The notes under the pieces are model-generated. The model made no database searches. It worked only from the letters and a program-made list of their open reading frames with translations, and was not told the origin of the DNA. From Jannaschia sp. GRR-S6-38 (GTDB taxonomy: Bacteria > Pseudomonadota > Alphaproteobacteria > Rhodobacterales > Rhodobacteraceae), in NCBI RefSeq assembly GCF_029853695.1, contig NZ_CP122537.1:1054001-1118000 (forward strand): a stretch of DNA of 64,000 nt, in the 5' to 3' direction. Shown piece after piece: positions 26,812 through 37,680 of this stretch. The position numbers and the translations under genes were made by a program. Each line of letters starts with the position of its first letter. Within the stretch, counting starts at the first letter, position 1.

Positions 26812-26853
26812 GACGCGACGGCCCGCCGGAAATCCGGCGGGCCGTTTCGCGTC
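26812..26853 (+). terminator. strong bipartite hairpin after the acidic-protein gene
   Basis: An 11-base perfect GC stem (26819-26829 with 26834-26844) and an AAAT loop, enclosed by a second 7-base stem (26812-26818 with 26847-26853) with a 2-T bulge on the 3' side. It lies 31 bases past the stop of the acidic-protein gene, so it probably terminates that transcript. The T-tract is only three bases, so folding rather than a long U-run would be decisive. Confidence 0.75.
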
Positions 26854-27073
26854 ATGAAGACGGCGGCGCGACCGCGCCCGCCGCGGACAGCGCCCTAGCC
26901 TTGCGGCAAACGGCGCCCCAGTCCTGCCGCGTGCGGCGGCTCAGTCCCTGCCCAAGCGGCGCCCTTGTACCTGCGATTGCGGCGCGACCGCGCCCGCTGC
27001 GGGCGGCGCGGCTTGGTCCCAGCGCGCGCGGAGCGACCCTGCTCGGCGCGCTAGCTCCCGCGCGCCCGCCGCG
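26854..27073. repeat. GC-rich spacer with short direct repeats
   Basis: 220 bases without a gene. An 18-base exact direct repeat (26863-26880 and 26979-26996), spaced 116 bases, and an 11-base repeat TCAGTCCCTGC (26941 and 27074, 133 apart) are visible. The second copy of the 11-mer overlaps the end of the DUF2842 gene, so the spacer may derive partly from duplication of that gene's tail. No promoter or RNA gene is evident. Confidence 0.6.
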
Positions 27074-27418
27074 TCAGTCCCTGCGCGGCTCGGTCGGGGA
27101 CGGCTCGGCCGCCGCGGTTTCAGACGCGCCGATCTCGGTCGCCGCGGTCTCGGCCGCCGCATCGCCCGGTGCCGCCTCGCCCGGCGCGGGCGCGGGCGGG
27201 GGCGGTGCGGCCGGGTCGGGCTGCGCCACGCCGCGGAAGATCGACTTGAGCGGGAACACCCAGAGCACGCCCAGAAGCGCGTAGATGCCGAATTCCAGCC
27301 AAATCGGCGGCCGGTCGAACAGCCCCACCAGCGACACCGCGACCACCACGTAGAGCGGCAGGCCCACCATCAGGATCAGGAAGGCCAGGCGGCGGCGTGT
27401 CTTGTATTTCAGGGCCAT
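27074..27418 (-). CDS. DUF2842 small membrane protein with low-complexity tail
   Basis: 114 residues. KTRRRLAFLILMVGLPLYVVVAVSLVGL and FGIYALLGVLWVFPLKSIFRG form two transmembrane helices, the DUF2842 arrangement of alphaproteobacteria, with a cytoplasmic Arg-rich N-terminus. Residues 66-114 are a Pro/Ala/Glu tail that DUF2842 proteins usually lack, apparently a lineage-specific extension. It follows purA with one base between, so the two share a transcript. Function unknown. Confidence 0.85.
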   Translation of the reverse strand: MALKYKTRRRLAFLILMVGLPLYVVVAVSLVGLFDRPPIWLEFGIYALLGVLWVFPLKSIFRGVAQPDPAAPPPPAPAPGEAAPGDAAAETAATEIGASETAAAEPSPTEPRRD

Positions 27419-27419
27419 G

Positions 27420-28715
<1,296 letters not shown>

Positions 28716-28813
28716 TCCCGGCCTCCCGAAACTTGCGAAATCGCGCCCCCTCTAGCGCGGCGGGCGGCCGGACGAAACCCGCCTCGCGGCGATCGCGGCG
28801 ACCGCGCGGGGGC

Positions 28814-29128
28814 TCAGGCGGCGATGGCGCGGCAGGCGGTGGCGCAGGCGCGGCAGGCCGCGGCGCAGGCTTCGCATTCCGGGTGGCCCTCGCAGGCCGC
28901 GACACAGGCCTCGCAGGCGTCCATGCAGGCGCGGCAGACGGCGGGCGCGCGCGGCGAGTTCGCGGCGCAGAGCGGCGCGCAGGCCGCACAGAGGATCTTG
29001 CAGTCGCGGCAGGTGCGGATGCAGGCCTCCATGCCGGGCAGGCCGATGCAGTCCTCCAGGCACCGGGCGCAGGCGGTCATGCAACTGGCGCAGGCCTGCG
29101 CGCAGGCGTCGAGCGTCTGTTCCGTCAT
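28814..29128 (-). CDS. Cys-rich four-helix-bundle copper-storage-like protein
   Basis: 104 residues with 22 cysteines by hand count. They recur as C-x3-C-x2-C units along four predicted helices (for example Cys9/13/16/20/23, Cys36/40/43/47/50, Cys65/68/72/75 and Cys85/88/92/95/99), the pattern of the Csp copper-storage (DUF326) bundle in which cysteines line the core and bind many Cu(I) ions. No signal peptide or twin-arginine motif, so a cytosolic Csp3-type location is inferred. ATG at 29128 follows GGGGAGGA. Not adjacent to a recognised copper regulator or pump. Confidence 0.88.
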   Translation of the reverse strand: MTEQTLDACAQACASCMTACARCLEDCIGLPGMEACIRTCRDCKILCAACAPLCAANSPRAPAVCRACMDACEACVAACEGHPECEACAAACRACATACRAIAA

Positions 29129-29262
29129 CGCGTCCTCCCCGGTCTCGCGTCGGCCGCAGCCTAGCACGGGCGCGCCGTTTCGTAACGGTGGCGTGCCGGC
29201 GGGCTTGCGGCCCCGACCCCGCGTCTCTAGGTAGCGCGCGAACGCACCGGAGCCGTCCGTCC

Positions 29263-29613
29263 ATGGAAAACGTCGTCCTCGTCATTCACCTGATCCTCGC
29301 GATCTGCCTGATCGGGATCGTGCTCCTGCAGCGCTCCGAAGGGGGCGGGCTGGGCATGGGCGGCGGCGGCGGCGCGATGACAGGCCGCCAGGCGGCGACG
29401 GCGATGACCAAGCTGACCTGGGCCTTCGCGATCGCCTTCCTCGCCACCTCGATCACGCTGACGATCCTCGCGGCCTCGAACGGCGCGGGCAGCTCGGTCG
29501 TCGACCGGGTGCCCGATGCGGTCGAGGAGACGGCGCCCGCGCTGCCCGCCGGCGACGCGCTGCTGCCGCCCACGACGGGCGACGCGCCCCTCACTCCGCC
29601 CCGGTCGGAGTGA
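29263..29613 (+). CDS. secG: preprotein translocase subunit SecG
   Basis: Small membrane subunit of the SecYEG translocon. MENVVLVIHLILAICLIGIVLLQRSEGGGLGMGGGGGAMTGRQAATAMTK is the diagnostic N-terminus, with two transmembrane helices (residues 3-22 and 51-72) around a Gly-rich loop. The C-terminal 40 residues are a Pro/Ala tail. At 116 residues it is the usual size. It stands just upstream of pyrG, a conserved neighbourhood in alphaproteobacteria. Confidence 0.95.
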   Translation: MENVVLVIHLILAICLIGIVLLQRSEGGGLGMGGGGGAMTGRQAATAMTKLTWAFAIAFLATSITLTILAASNGAGSSVVDRVPDAVEETAPALPAGDALLPPTTGDAPLTPPRSE

Positions 29614-29717
29614 GCCATATCTAGCGAAGCCGGGACTTCGGGTCTCAGGATGTAGCGGGCGCGGTTGCGGTCCTGCCCGCGATCCTGTTACGCTCAAATC
29701 CCGTGATTGATGCGTCC

Positions 29718-29738
29718 GGCCCCCGATTCTCCGGGGCC
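29718..29738 (+). other. stem-loop between secG and pyrG
   Basis: A GGCCCC/GGGGCC stem (29718-29723 with 29733-29738) with a 9-base loop lies 36 bases before the pyrG ATG. It could be a weak secG terminator or a leader structure for pyrG; no T-tract follows it, which argues against simple termination. Attenuation of pyrG by such structures is known only in Gram-positives, so no regulatory claim is made. Confidence 0.4.
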
Positions 29739-29773
29739 CCGGACCCGGACGACGACACGGGAGACGCCCTGAC

Positions 29774-31417
<1,644 letters not shown>

Positions 31418-31481
31418 CCGCGGGCCGGAACATCCCCGGCAAGGCGGGGGTTGACCTGTCACCTGCAACACGGAGGACGAC

Positions 31482-31658
31482 ATGGCCAACGAAGACCAAG
31501 CCGAAGGCAAGGGCAAAGACATCGCCGGCAAGGTGAAGGAAGAAGTCGGCGACGCGACCGGCAATGACGAGATGAAGCACGAAGGCCAGGCCGACCAGGC
31601 CGAGGGCAAGCTTCAGAAGTTCATCGGCGACGTGAAGGACAAGCTGAAAGGCAACTGA
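31482..31658 (+). CDS. CsbD family small stress protein
   Basis: 58-residue hydrophilic protein, too short for a standard length cut-off. It is built of lysine/glutamate-rich segments with the CsbD hallmarks GKGKDIAGKVKEEVGDATGN, HEGQADQAEGK and a final DVKDKLKG. CsbD proteins are sigma-B or general-stress proteins in other bacteria with no known biochemical activity. CGGAGGA lies eight bases upstream of the ATG. 65 bases after pyrG on the same strand. Confidence 0.9.
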   Translation: MANEDQAEGKGKDIAGKVKEEVGDATGNDEMKHEGQADQAEGKLQKFIGDVKDKLKGN

Positions 31659-31994
31659 CACCCGCCCGTGAAAATGGCGTCGCCCCTCCGGCCTGGCTGC
31701 ACGTAGCGGCTATTTCGAAAGGGCGGCGCGATGCCGGGACCGGGGGCCGCCTCAAGGGCCCGACGCCGGTCCCGCCAGGTTCGTCACCCCGCCGCGCAGA
31801 CGCAGCTGTTCCACGGCAGAGCCGACCGAGACAAATTTGCAAATCATCCGTCGACGCAGAAGCGCTCCACAACCGACGCCATTGTCGGGCACGAAAAGGT
31901 CGGGAAGTCTCATGCGGAAAAACGGGTCCGCCCGGCGGGATCCGCAGATTGTCACGAAACCGACGGTTGAACCCCGCTCAGGCGAATGGCCGGA
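31659..31994. other. 336-base gene-free region between convergent genes
   Basis: No open frame here is convincing on length, start or family. It lies between two converging genes (csbD and the MipA-like gene). It includes an 8-base inverted repeat (31736-31743 with 31766-31773) with a 22-base loop and a lower-GC patch with the 10-base palindrome ATTTGCAAAT (31835-31844). An sRNA or long 3' ends are possible but nothing in the sequence proves either. Confidence 0.55.
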
Positions 31995-32795
31995 TCAGAA
32001 GCCCAGCGTGAAGCGGCGGGTCACGCCGATCCGGGCCGAGAGCGATTCGTCGTCGGCAGTGATCGGGCTGGCCGCCGCGTCGTTCTGCAGCTTGTCGTAG
32101 CTGATCGCGCCCTCGATGCCCCAGCGGTCGTTCAGCCGGTAGCCCGCGCCCAGCTCGACGCCCACCGACATCAGCCCGCCCGAGGGGGCGAACGCGGTGA
32201 AGGCCGACGCCCCAGCCTCCGCCGCTGTCACGCCGAAATAGGTCGAGGCGTATTCGTCGTCCCCCCAGAGCGCGCGCGGCCCGAAAGTGACGGTCAGCCG
32301 GTCCGTCGGATAGAGAAGCAGATCAGCCCCCAGCTCGCCCACCAGCCCGTCATGCCCGGTCACGCCGCGGCGCACCGCGCCGAAGACCTGGTAGTTGTCG
32401 GCGGCGTATTGCAGGCCCAGCCCCAGCTCCAGCGCAGCGTCGATATCGTTCAGCCCCGCCAGTTCCGGGCTGTCGGCATCGTCGCGCTCGCCGATATAGC
32501 GGAAAGAGCCGGTGACGCCGAAGCCCTGCGGGCGGAACAGCGGATCGGGATTGCCAATCGTGAAATTGCCGAAGCGCAGGTAGTTCAGCTCGAAGCCGAT
32601 ATCCGGCCCCAGCTCGTTGCTGGGCGCACCGAAATATTCCGGCGTCGACGCCACGCCACCGCGCAGCGTGAAGCCCAGCGCGGGCCCCGTGCCCTGCGTG
32701 GACAGGATCGTCGTGCCATCGGCCGACTGCGCCGAAGCGGCGGCGGGGATGGCGAGCGCCATTGCGGCGATCAGGGCGGTGAGTCGGGGCATCAT
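31995..32795 (-). CDS. MipA/OmpV family outer-membrane protein
   Basis: 266-residue exported protein with a signal peptide (ending PAAASA, about residue 22). Alternating aromatic/hydrophobic strands throughout and a C-terminal phenylalanine (TRRFTLGF) mark an outer-membrane beta-barrel; GGVASTPEYFGAPSNELGPDIGFELNY and the MIPA-like ASTYFGVTAAEAG match the MipA/OmpV family (scaffold to murein hydrolases, or OmpV-like). Two ATGs, at 32795 and 32792, are possible; no strong ribosome binding site is seen. Confidence 0.85.
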   Translation of the reverse strand: MMPRLTALIAAMALAIPAAASAQSADGTTILSTQGTGPALGFTLRGGVASTPEYFGAPSNELGPDIGFELNYLRFGNFTIGNPDPLFRPQGFGVTGSFRYIGERDDADSPELAGLNDIDAALELGLGLQYAADNYQVFGAVRRGVTGHDGLVGELGADLLLYPTDRLTVTFGPRALWGDDEYASTYFGVTAAEAGASAFTAFAPSGGLMSVGVELGAGYRLNDRWGIEGAISYDKLQNDAAASPITADDESLSARIGVTRRFTLGF

Positions 32796-32943
32796 GCGAT
32801 CCAGAATTGGCAGTCGTCCTGATATCTAGCACGCCGCGGGGCGCGAACACCCCCAATTCGCATCCCGCCGATCAACAGGCCGCGATGTTGCCGCGCTGCC
32901 GCGCAGCTTGCGGGGATCCGGCGCGGCAGCTAGCCCGGGGACC

Positions 32944-33723
32944 ATGCTGTCCTACCAACATGGCTACCACGCGGGCAACGCCGCCGACGTGCACAAGCAC
33001 GCCCTGCTGGCCTGGGCGCTCGCCTATATGACGCAGAAGGACAAGGCGCTCAGCTATCTCGAAACCCATGCCGGGCGCGGGCTCTACGACCTGTCGGACG
33101 CGATGGCGCGGAAGACCGGCGAGGCGGCGCAGGGCGTCGCGCGGCTGCTGGACCGGGTCGCCCCCGATCACCCCTGGCGCCGCGCCGTCGCCGCCACCCG
33201 CGCCGAACACGGCCCCGACGCCTATCCCGGCTCGCCGCTGATCGCCGCGCATCTGACCCGCGCCTTCGACCGCCTGGACCTGGCCGAGCTGCATCCCGCG
33301 GAGCACGCCGCGCTGATCGAGGCGCTGCCCCGCCACCCCAATATCCGCATCCACAAGCGCGACGGGCTGGAAATGGCCAAGGCGCTGACGCCGCCCGATC
33401 CGCGCCGCGGCCTGATACTGATCGACCCGTCCTGGGAGATCCGCGACGACTACACCCGCATGGCCAAACTGCTGCCCGCGCTTCACGCCAAGTGGAACGT
33501 GGGCGTGCTGATGCTCTGGTATCCGATCCTGCCCGACCGCCGCCACGCGCCCATGCTGCGCGCCCTGCGCGCGGCCCTGCCGGACGCGCTTGTCCACGAG
33601 ATCGCCTTCCCGCCCGCCCGCGATGGACACGGGATGCAGGGCTCGGGCATGGTCGTCGTCAACCCGCCCTGGGGCCTCGACGCCGAGGCCGCGCGGCTGG
33701 ACCGGATCTTCGCGGGAGGCTGA
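32944..33723 (+). CDS. rlmJ: 23S rRNA (adenine(2030)-N(6))-methyltransferase
   Basis: SAM-dependent enzyme that methylates A2030 of 23S rRNA. The N-terminal MLSYQHGYHAGNAADVHKHALLAW is the RlmJ signature. The catalytic motif IV-like IDPSWE is at about residue 160 (DPP[YW]E in other members). 259 residues, close to E. coli RlmJ (280). Divergent from the MipA-like gene across 148 bases. A DUF1330 gene follows one base after the stop. Confidence 0.94.
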   Translation: MLSYQHGYHAGNAADVHKHALLAWALAYMTQKDKALSYLETHAGRGLYDLSDAMARKTGEAAQGVARLLDRVAPDHPWRRAVAATRAEHGPDAYPGSPLIAAHLTRAFDRLDLAELHPAEHAALIEALPRHPNIRIHKRDGLEMAKALTPPDPRRGLILIDPSWEIRDDYTRMAKLLPALHAKWNVGVLMLWYPILPDRRHAPMLRALRAALPDALVHEIAFPPARDGHGMQGSGMVVVNPPWGLDAEAARLDRIFAGG

Positions 33724-33724
33724 G

Positions 33725-34018
33725 ATGGCGAAAGGCTACTGGATCGCGCATGGCCGGGTGGACGACCCGGCGGCCTACGATCTCTACCGCGCGGCCAATG
33801 CCGCGCCGCTCGCCGAATATGGCGGCCGCTTCCTGGTGCGCGGCGGCGCGCGCGAGACGATGGAGGGCGCCGCCAAGCCCCGCACCGTCGTGATCGAGTT
33901 TCCCAGCTACCAGGCGGCGCTCGATTGCTACCGCAGCGACGGCTACCAGGCGGCGATGCAGCTGCGGCAGGGGATCAGCGAAAGCGATCTCGTGATCGCC
34001 GAGGGGTGGGACGGCTGA
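33725..34018 (+). CDS. DUF1330 domain protein
   Basis: 97-residue soluble protein of the DUF1330 dimeric alpha/beta-barrel family, related to the stress-responsive antibiotic-monooxygenase fold. Family signs: WIAHGRVDDPAAYDLYRAANAAPLAEYGGRFLVRGG near the start and VIEFPSYQAALDCYRSDGYQ. No catalytic motif. The start is 1 base after the rlmJ stop, so the two are probably co-transcribed; function unknown. Confidence 0.9.
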   Translation: MAKGYWIAHGRVDDPAAYDLYRAANAAPLAEYGGRFLVRGGARETMEGAAKPRTVVIEFPSYQAALDCYRSDGYQAAMQLRQGISESDLVIAEGWDG

Positions 34019-34040
34019 TCCGCGGCCCTATATCGGGCCC

Positions 34041-34478
34041 ATGTTCGCAGATCTCCTCCGCCGCCTGACGGCCCCCGAACCCGATACGCTTCCCGAACCC
34101 GACGCCCGCCTGGCGCTGGCCGCGCTGCTCGTCCGCGTGGCGCGCAGCGACGGCGACTACGCCCCCGAGGAGGTCGCTCGCATCGACCGCATCCTGATGA
34201 AGCGCCACCTGCTGAGCGAGACCGGCGCGGTGCAGCTGCGCCACGAGGCCGAGGCGCTGGAGGCCGAGGCGCCGGACACCGTCCGCTTCACCCGCGCCAT
34301 CAAGGACGCCGTCTCGCTGGAGGACCGGGTCTCGGTGATCGAGGCGCTCTGGTCGGTCGTGCTGGCCGACGGCATCCGCGATGAGGACGAGGACGGGCTC
34401 CTGCGTCTTCTGGCCAACCTGCTGGGCATCTCCGACCGCGACAGCAATCTCGCCCGCCAGCGCGTCGAGGCGGGCTGA
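34041..34478 (+). CDS. TerB family tellurite-resistance-like protein
   Basis: 145-residue helical protein with the TerB hallmark DARLALAALLVRVARSDGDYAPEEVARIDRILM, that is an Asp-Gly-x-Tyr loop between helices that binds metal in some members, repeated near VLADGIRDEDEDGLLRLLANLLGI. Not part of a ter operon, so it is a general TerB-domain protein of uncertain role. Likely in the same plus-strand run as rlmJ and the DUF1330 gene (22-base gap). Confidence 0.88.
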   Translation: MFADLLRRLTAPEPDTLPEPDARLALAALLVRVARSDGDYAPEEVARIDRILMKRHLLSETGAVQLRHEAEALEAEAPDTVRFTRAIKDAVSLEDRVSVIEALWSVVLADGIRDEDEDGLLRLLANLLGISDRDSNLARQRVEAG

Positions 34479-34560
34479 GCCCGAAGCCGCGGGCCCCGGC
34501 GCCGTCTGGACGCCGTGCGCCCGCGGCGCTAGGGCCGTCTCACCCAGCCGGAGACCCCCC

Positions 34561-35220
34561 ATGCGCCGCGCCTTCAAGCGATGGATCGCCCGCACCTTCA
34601 ACACCTGGCGCGCCCCCGCCGCCCGCGCGCTGCAGGACTGGTCGCGCGACGGGGGCGAGGCGCTGCGGATGCGCTTTCCCGGGCTCGGCCCCGCCGACAC
34701 CGTTCTCGATTTCGGCGGGTTCGAGGGCGCCTGGGCCGCGCGCTTGCACGACGCCCATGGCTGCCGCGTCCACGTGTTCGAGCCGCATCCCGCCTTCATC
34801 GAACGCCTGCGCCACCGCTTCGCCGGCAATGCCGCGGTGATGGTCCATCCCTTCGCCGTGGGCCGCGCGGATGGCGTCCTGCCGCTCTCGGATGACGGCG
34901 ACGCCTCGTCCGCGCTGTCGGGCAAGGGCGCCGCGGTCAAGGGCGAGATCCGCGCCGCCGCCCGCGTCTTCGCAGACCTGCCCGAAGACCGCTTCGCCGT
35001 GGCGAAGATCAATATCGAGGGCGGCGAATACGACCTGCTACCCGCCCTGATCGAGGCCGGCATCCTCGACCGCATCGACCGGCTTCAGGTTCAGTTCCAC
35101 CTCTACACGCGCGCCGATCTCGACCGCCGCGCACGGCTCGTCGCGGCGATCGAGCGGACGCATGCGTCCGACTGGTCCTATCCCTTCGTCTGGGAGCAGT
35201 GGAGCCGCCGCGATGCCTGA
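34561..35220 (+). CDS. FkbM family methyltransferase
   Basis: 219-residue SAM-dependent methyltransferase. Motif I is TVLDFGGFEGAWAARLHDAHGCRVHVFEPHP, with the acidic end of strand 2 at FEPH. The C-terminal region (INIEGGEYDLLPALIEAGILDRIDRLQVQFH) is the FkbM signature. Members methylate sugar hydroxyls or other small molecules; substrate unknown. The ATG at 34561 has AGCCGGAGACCC upstream. Overlaps the next gene by 8 bases. Confidence 0.85.
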   Translation: MRRAFKRWIARTFNTWRAPAARALQDWSRDGGEALRMRFPGLGPADTVLDFGGFEGAWAARLHDAHGCRVHVFEPHPAFIERLRHRFAGNAAVMVHPFAVGRADGVLPLSDDGDASSALSGKGAAVKGEIRAAARVFADLPEDRFAVAKINIEGGEYDLLPALIEAGILDRIDRLQVQFHLYTRADLDRRARLVAAIERTHASDWSYPFVWEQWSRRDA

Positions 35221-35899
35221 CACCGTGGCCAGCCTGTGCTGGTATCCCGCGACCCGCCCGGCCTGGGAGCGGCTCTGGCAGGGCGTCCGCGCGCGGCTCG
35301 GCTGGGGCCCCGAGGCGCTGTCCTGGCCCGAGGAGGCGGGCGCCCATTGGCGCGATCCGGGGCTGGTGCTGTCGATGACCTGCGCCATGCCGATGCGGCT
35401 GGGCCTCGCCCGGCAGGCGGTGGTCGTAGGCAGCCCGGTCTGGGACCTGCCGGGCCTGCCGCCGGGTCATTACGCCTCGCATATCGTGATGCGCGCGGAT
35501 GATCCGCGCGATCCCGCCACGGCCGCCGCCGCCGGCATCGCCGCCAACGCGCCCGACAGCCAGTCGGGGCGCGGCGTGCTGGACGCGGCCGGCCTCGAAG
35601 GCCCGATCGCCTATACCGGCAGCCACGCCGCCGCGATGCTGGCGGTGGCGGCGGGGCGCGCGCATCTGGCCGCGATCGACGTCGTGACCTGGCGGATGGC
35701 GCCGCATTCCGCGCTCGCCATCCGCGCGACGACCCCGCCCACGCCGGCGACGCCCTTCATCACCGCCCGCCCCGAATGGCGCGCGCCGGTGCGCACCGCC
35801 CTGACCGCGGCCATCGCCGCGATGCCGCCCGCCGACCGCGCGGCCACCCGGCTGATCGGGGTCACCGATCTGGCCCCCGCGGCCTACGCCGCCGCCTGA
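35213..35899 (+). CDS. PhnD/SsuA-type substrate-binding protein
   Basis: 228-residue protein of the phosphate/phosphonate (PhnD)-like periplasmic-binding family: ASLCWYPATRPAWERLW at the start and SQSGRGVLDAAGLEGPIAYTGSHAAAMLAVAAGRAHLAAIDVVTW in the middle. No signal peptide is evident, so it may act in the cytoplasm or the leader may be missing; a PhnD-type fold without a signal is found in many alphaproteobacteria. No partner transporter genes adjoin it. The start overlaps the FkbM stop by 8 bases (ATGCCTGA), implying translational coupling. Confidence 0.8.
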   Translation: MPDTVASLCWYPATRPAWERLWQGVRARLGWGPEALSWPEEAGAHWRDPGLVLSMTCAMPMRLGLARQAVVVGSPVWDLPGLPPGHYASHIVMRADDPRDPATAAAAGIAANAPDSQSGRGVLDAAGLEGPIAYTGSHAAAMLAVAAGRAHLAAIDVVTWRMAPHSALAIRATTPPTPATPFITARPEWRAPVRTALTAAIAAMPPADRAATRLIGVTDLAPAAYAAA

Positions 35900-36070
35900 C
35901 GCCCCCGCGCGCCCGTCCGCCGCCTGCCTGTTCCCTGCCCGACACCCGCCCAGCCGCGCCTCGGTTAGGGGCAGCGGGGGCGCGCGCCGCAAGGGCACGG
36001 GCCCCGCCCCATTGCATTCCGGCCCCGATTGCGGCGTAAACGCGCGGACCGCCCGCAACCCGAGGCCCCC

Positions 36071-36847
36071 TTGCCCGATCAAGCCCCCGTCCTCGAGATC
36101 CGCGACCTGCACAAGGCCTATGGCCAGCTGGAGGTGCTGAAGGGCGTCGACCTCGTGGCCGAACGCGGCCGCGTCGTGTCGCTGATCGGCTCCTCGGGCT
36201 CGGGCAAATCCACGCTTCTGCGCTGCGCCAACCTGCTCGAGGACAGCCAGCAGGGCGAAATCCTCTTCGAGGGCGAGGCCGTGAAATGGCGCGGCGCCGG
36301 GCACAACCGCCGCCCCGCCGACCCGGCCCAGATCACCCGCATCCGCACCAACCTTTCGATGGTGTTCCAGTCGTTCAACCTGTGGTCGCACATGACGATC
36401 CTGCAGAACGTGATGGAGGCGCCGGTGCATGTGCTGGGGCGCGACCCCGCCCAGGTCGAGGAGGCCGCGCGCGGCTATCTCGCCAAGGTGGGCATCGGCG
36501 ACAAATGCGACGCCTGGCCCGCCCAGCTGTCCGGCGGCCAGCAGCAGCGCGCGGCCATCGCCCGCGCGCTCTGCATGGAGCCGAAGGCGCTGCTCTTCGA
36601 CGAACCGACTTCCGCGCTCGATCCCGAGCTCGAGCAGGAGGTGGTGCGCGTCATCAAATCGCTGGCCGAGGAAGGCCGGACGATGGTGATCGTGACCCAT
36701 GACATGCGGCTGGCCGCCGATGTCTCGGATCACGTCATCTTCCTGCACAAGGGCCTGGTCGAGGAAGAGGGCGCGCCCGACATCCTGTTCGGTCAACCCA
36801 AATCCGAACGGCTGCGCGGCTTCCTCTCCGCCACCGTTCCGGCCTGA
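36071..36847 (+). CDS. polar amino acid ABC transporter ATPase, TTG start
   Basis: 258-residue ATPase that powers the uptake system of the following genes. Walker A GSSGSGKST (40-48), Q-loop FQSFNLW, signature LSGGQQQR (153-160), Walker B LLFDEPT (174-180) and the H-loop THD are all intact; the NLLEDSQQGEILFEGE insert is typical of the His/Glu/Arg (HisP/GlnQ) group. Start is TTG at 36071 with GAGG six bases upstream; the alternative TTG at 36029 has no site. First of an eleven-gene plus-strand series that ends at 46240. Confidence 0.93.
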   Translation: MPDQAPVLEIRDLHKAYGQLEVLKGVDLVAERGRVVSLIGSSGSGKSTLLRCANLLEDSQQGEILFEGEAVKWRGAGHNRRPADPAQITRIRTNLSMVFQSFNLWSHMTILQNVMEAPVHVLGRDPAQVEEAARGYLAKVGIGDKCDAWPAQLSGGQQQRAAIARALCMEPKALLFDEPTSALDPELEQEVVRVIKSLAEEGRTMVIVTHDMRLAADVSDHVIFLHKGLVEEEGAPDILFGQPKSERLRGFLSATVPA

Positions 36848-36861
36848 GAGATCAACCGGGA

Positions 36862-36880
36862 CCGCGCGATCACAGCGCGG
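36862..36880 (+). other. stem-loop before the binding-protein gene
   Basis: A perfect 6-base stem (36862-36867 with 36875-36880) with a 7-base loop lies 24 bases before the ATG of the binding-protein gene at 36904. It sits between ATPase and binding-protein genes and may be a processing or partial termination point; a ribosome binding site (CGGAGAG) follows it. Confidence 0.45.
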
Positions 36881-36903
36881 CCCACAACACGGAGAGACCA
36901 GAA

Positions 36904-37641
36904 ATGAAACTGATCCTGACCGCCGCCGCCGCGCTCGCCCTGACCGGCACCGCCGCGCTGGCCGACGCCCATGCCCAGACCATCCGCATGGGCACCGAGG
37001 GCGCCTACGCCCCCTACAACTTCCTCAACGACGCGGGCGAGGTCGACGGCTTCGAGATCGAGCTGGGCAACGAGCTCTGCGCCCGGGCCGAGCTGACCTG
37101 CGAATGGGTCACCAACGAATGGGACTCGATCATCCCGAACCTGACCTCGGGCAACTACGACACCATCATGGCCGGCATGTCGATCACCGACGAGCGCGAC
37201 GAGGTGATCGACTTCACCCAGAACTACTTCCCGCCCGCCGCCTCCGCCTATGTCGCCATGTCCGAGGATGCCGACCTCGAGGGCGGCGTGATCGCCGCGC
37301 AGACCAACACGATCCAGGCCGGCTTCGTGGCCGAGTCGGGCGCGACGCTGCTGGAATTTGCCACCTATGACGAGACCATCGCCGCGGTCCGCAACGGCGA
37401 GGCCGACGCGGTCTTCGCCGACAAGGACGCGCTGCTGCCCACGGTCGAGGAGTCGGCAGGCGAGCTGATGGTCGTGGGCGATGACGTGCCGCTGGGCGGC
37501 GGCGTCGGCATGGGCCTGCGCGAGAGCGACACCGAGCTCAAGGAAACCTTCGACGCCATCATCACCGAGATGAAGGCAGACGGCTCGCTCAACGCGCTGA
37601 TCGTCAAGTGGTTCGGCGACGACGCCAAGGTCTACGAATAA
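36904..37641 (+). CDS. periplasmic amino acid-binding protein of ABC transporter
   Basis: 245-residue exported binding protein with signal peptide (LALTGTAALADAHA, cut near residue 24). TIRMGTEGAYAPYNFLNDAGEVDGFEIELGNELCARA is the classic opening of the lysine/arginine/ornithine and polar amino acid group (SBP_bac_3). GLRESDTELKETFDAIITEMKADGSLNALIVKWFGDD is the usual C-terminal helix. The ligand is probably a cationic or polar amino acid or related amine, but the residues that set it cannot be read by eye. CGGAGAG precedes the ATG. Confidence 0.94.
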   Translation: MKLILTAAAALALTGTAALADAHAQTIRMGTEGAYAPYNFLNDAGEVDGFEIELGNELCARAELTCEWVTNEWDSIIPNLTSGNYDTIMAGMSITDERDEVIDFTQNYFPPAASAYVAMSEDADLEGGVIAAQTNTIQAGFVAESGATLLEFATYDETIAAVRNGEADAVFADKDALLPTVEESAGELMVVGDDVPLGGGVGMGLRESDTELKETFDAIITEMKADGSLNALIVKWFGDDAKVYE

Positions 37642-37650
37642 GCGCGCCGG

Positions 37651-37670
37651 GGTGGCCCGCCAGGGCCGCC
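37651..37670 (+). other. stem-loop after the binding-protein gene
   Basis: An 8-base stem (37651-37658 with 37663-37670, one G-T pair) and a 4-base loop sit 9 bases past the binding-protein stop and 10 bases before the hydrolase start. Such hairpins after binding-protein genes commonly protect the upstream mRNA and raise the binding protein relative to the permeases. No T-tract, so read-through is expected. Confidence 0.5.
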
Positions 37671-37680
37671 CCCATCCGCC

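Noticed and set aside
31621..31970. Short open frames on both strands of the convergent spacer
   Set aside because: No ribosome binding site, no recognisable protein, and random-looking composition.
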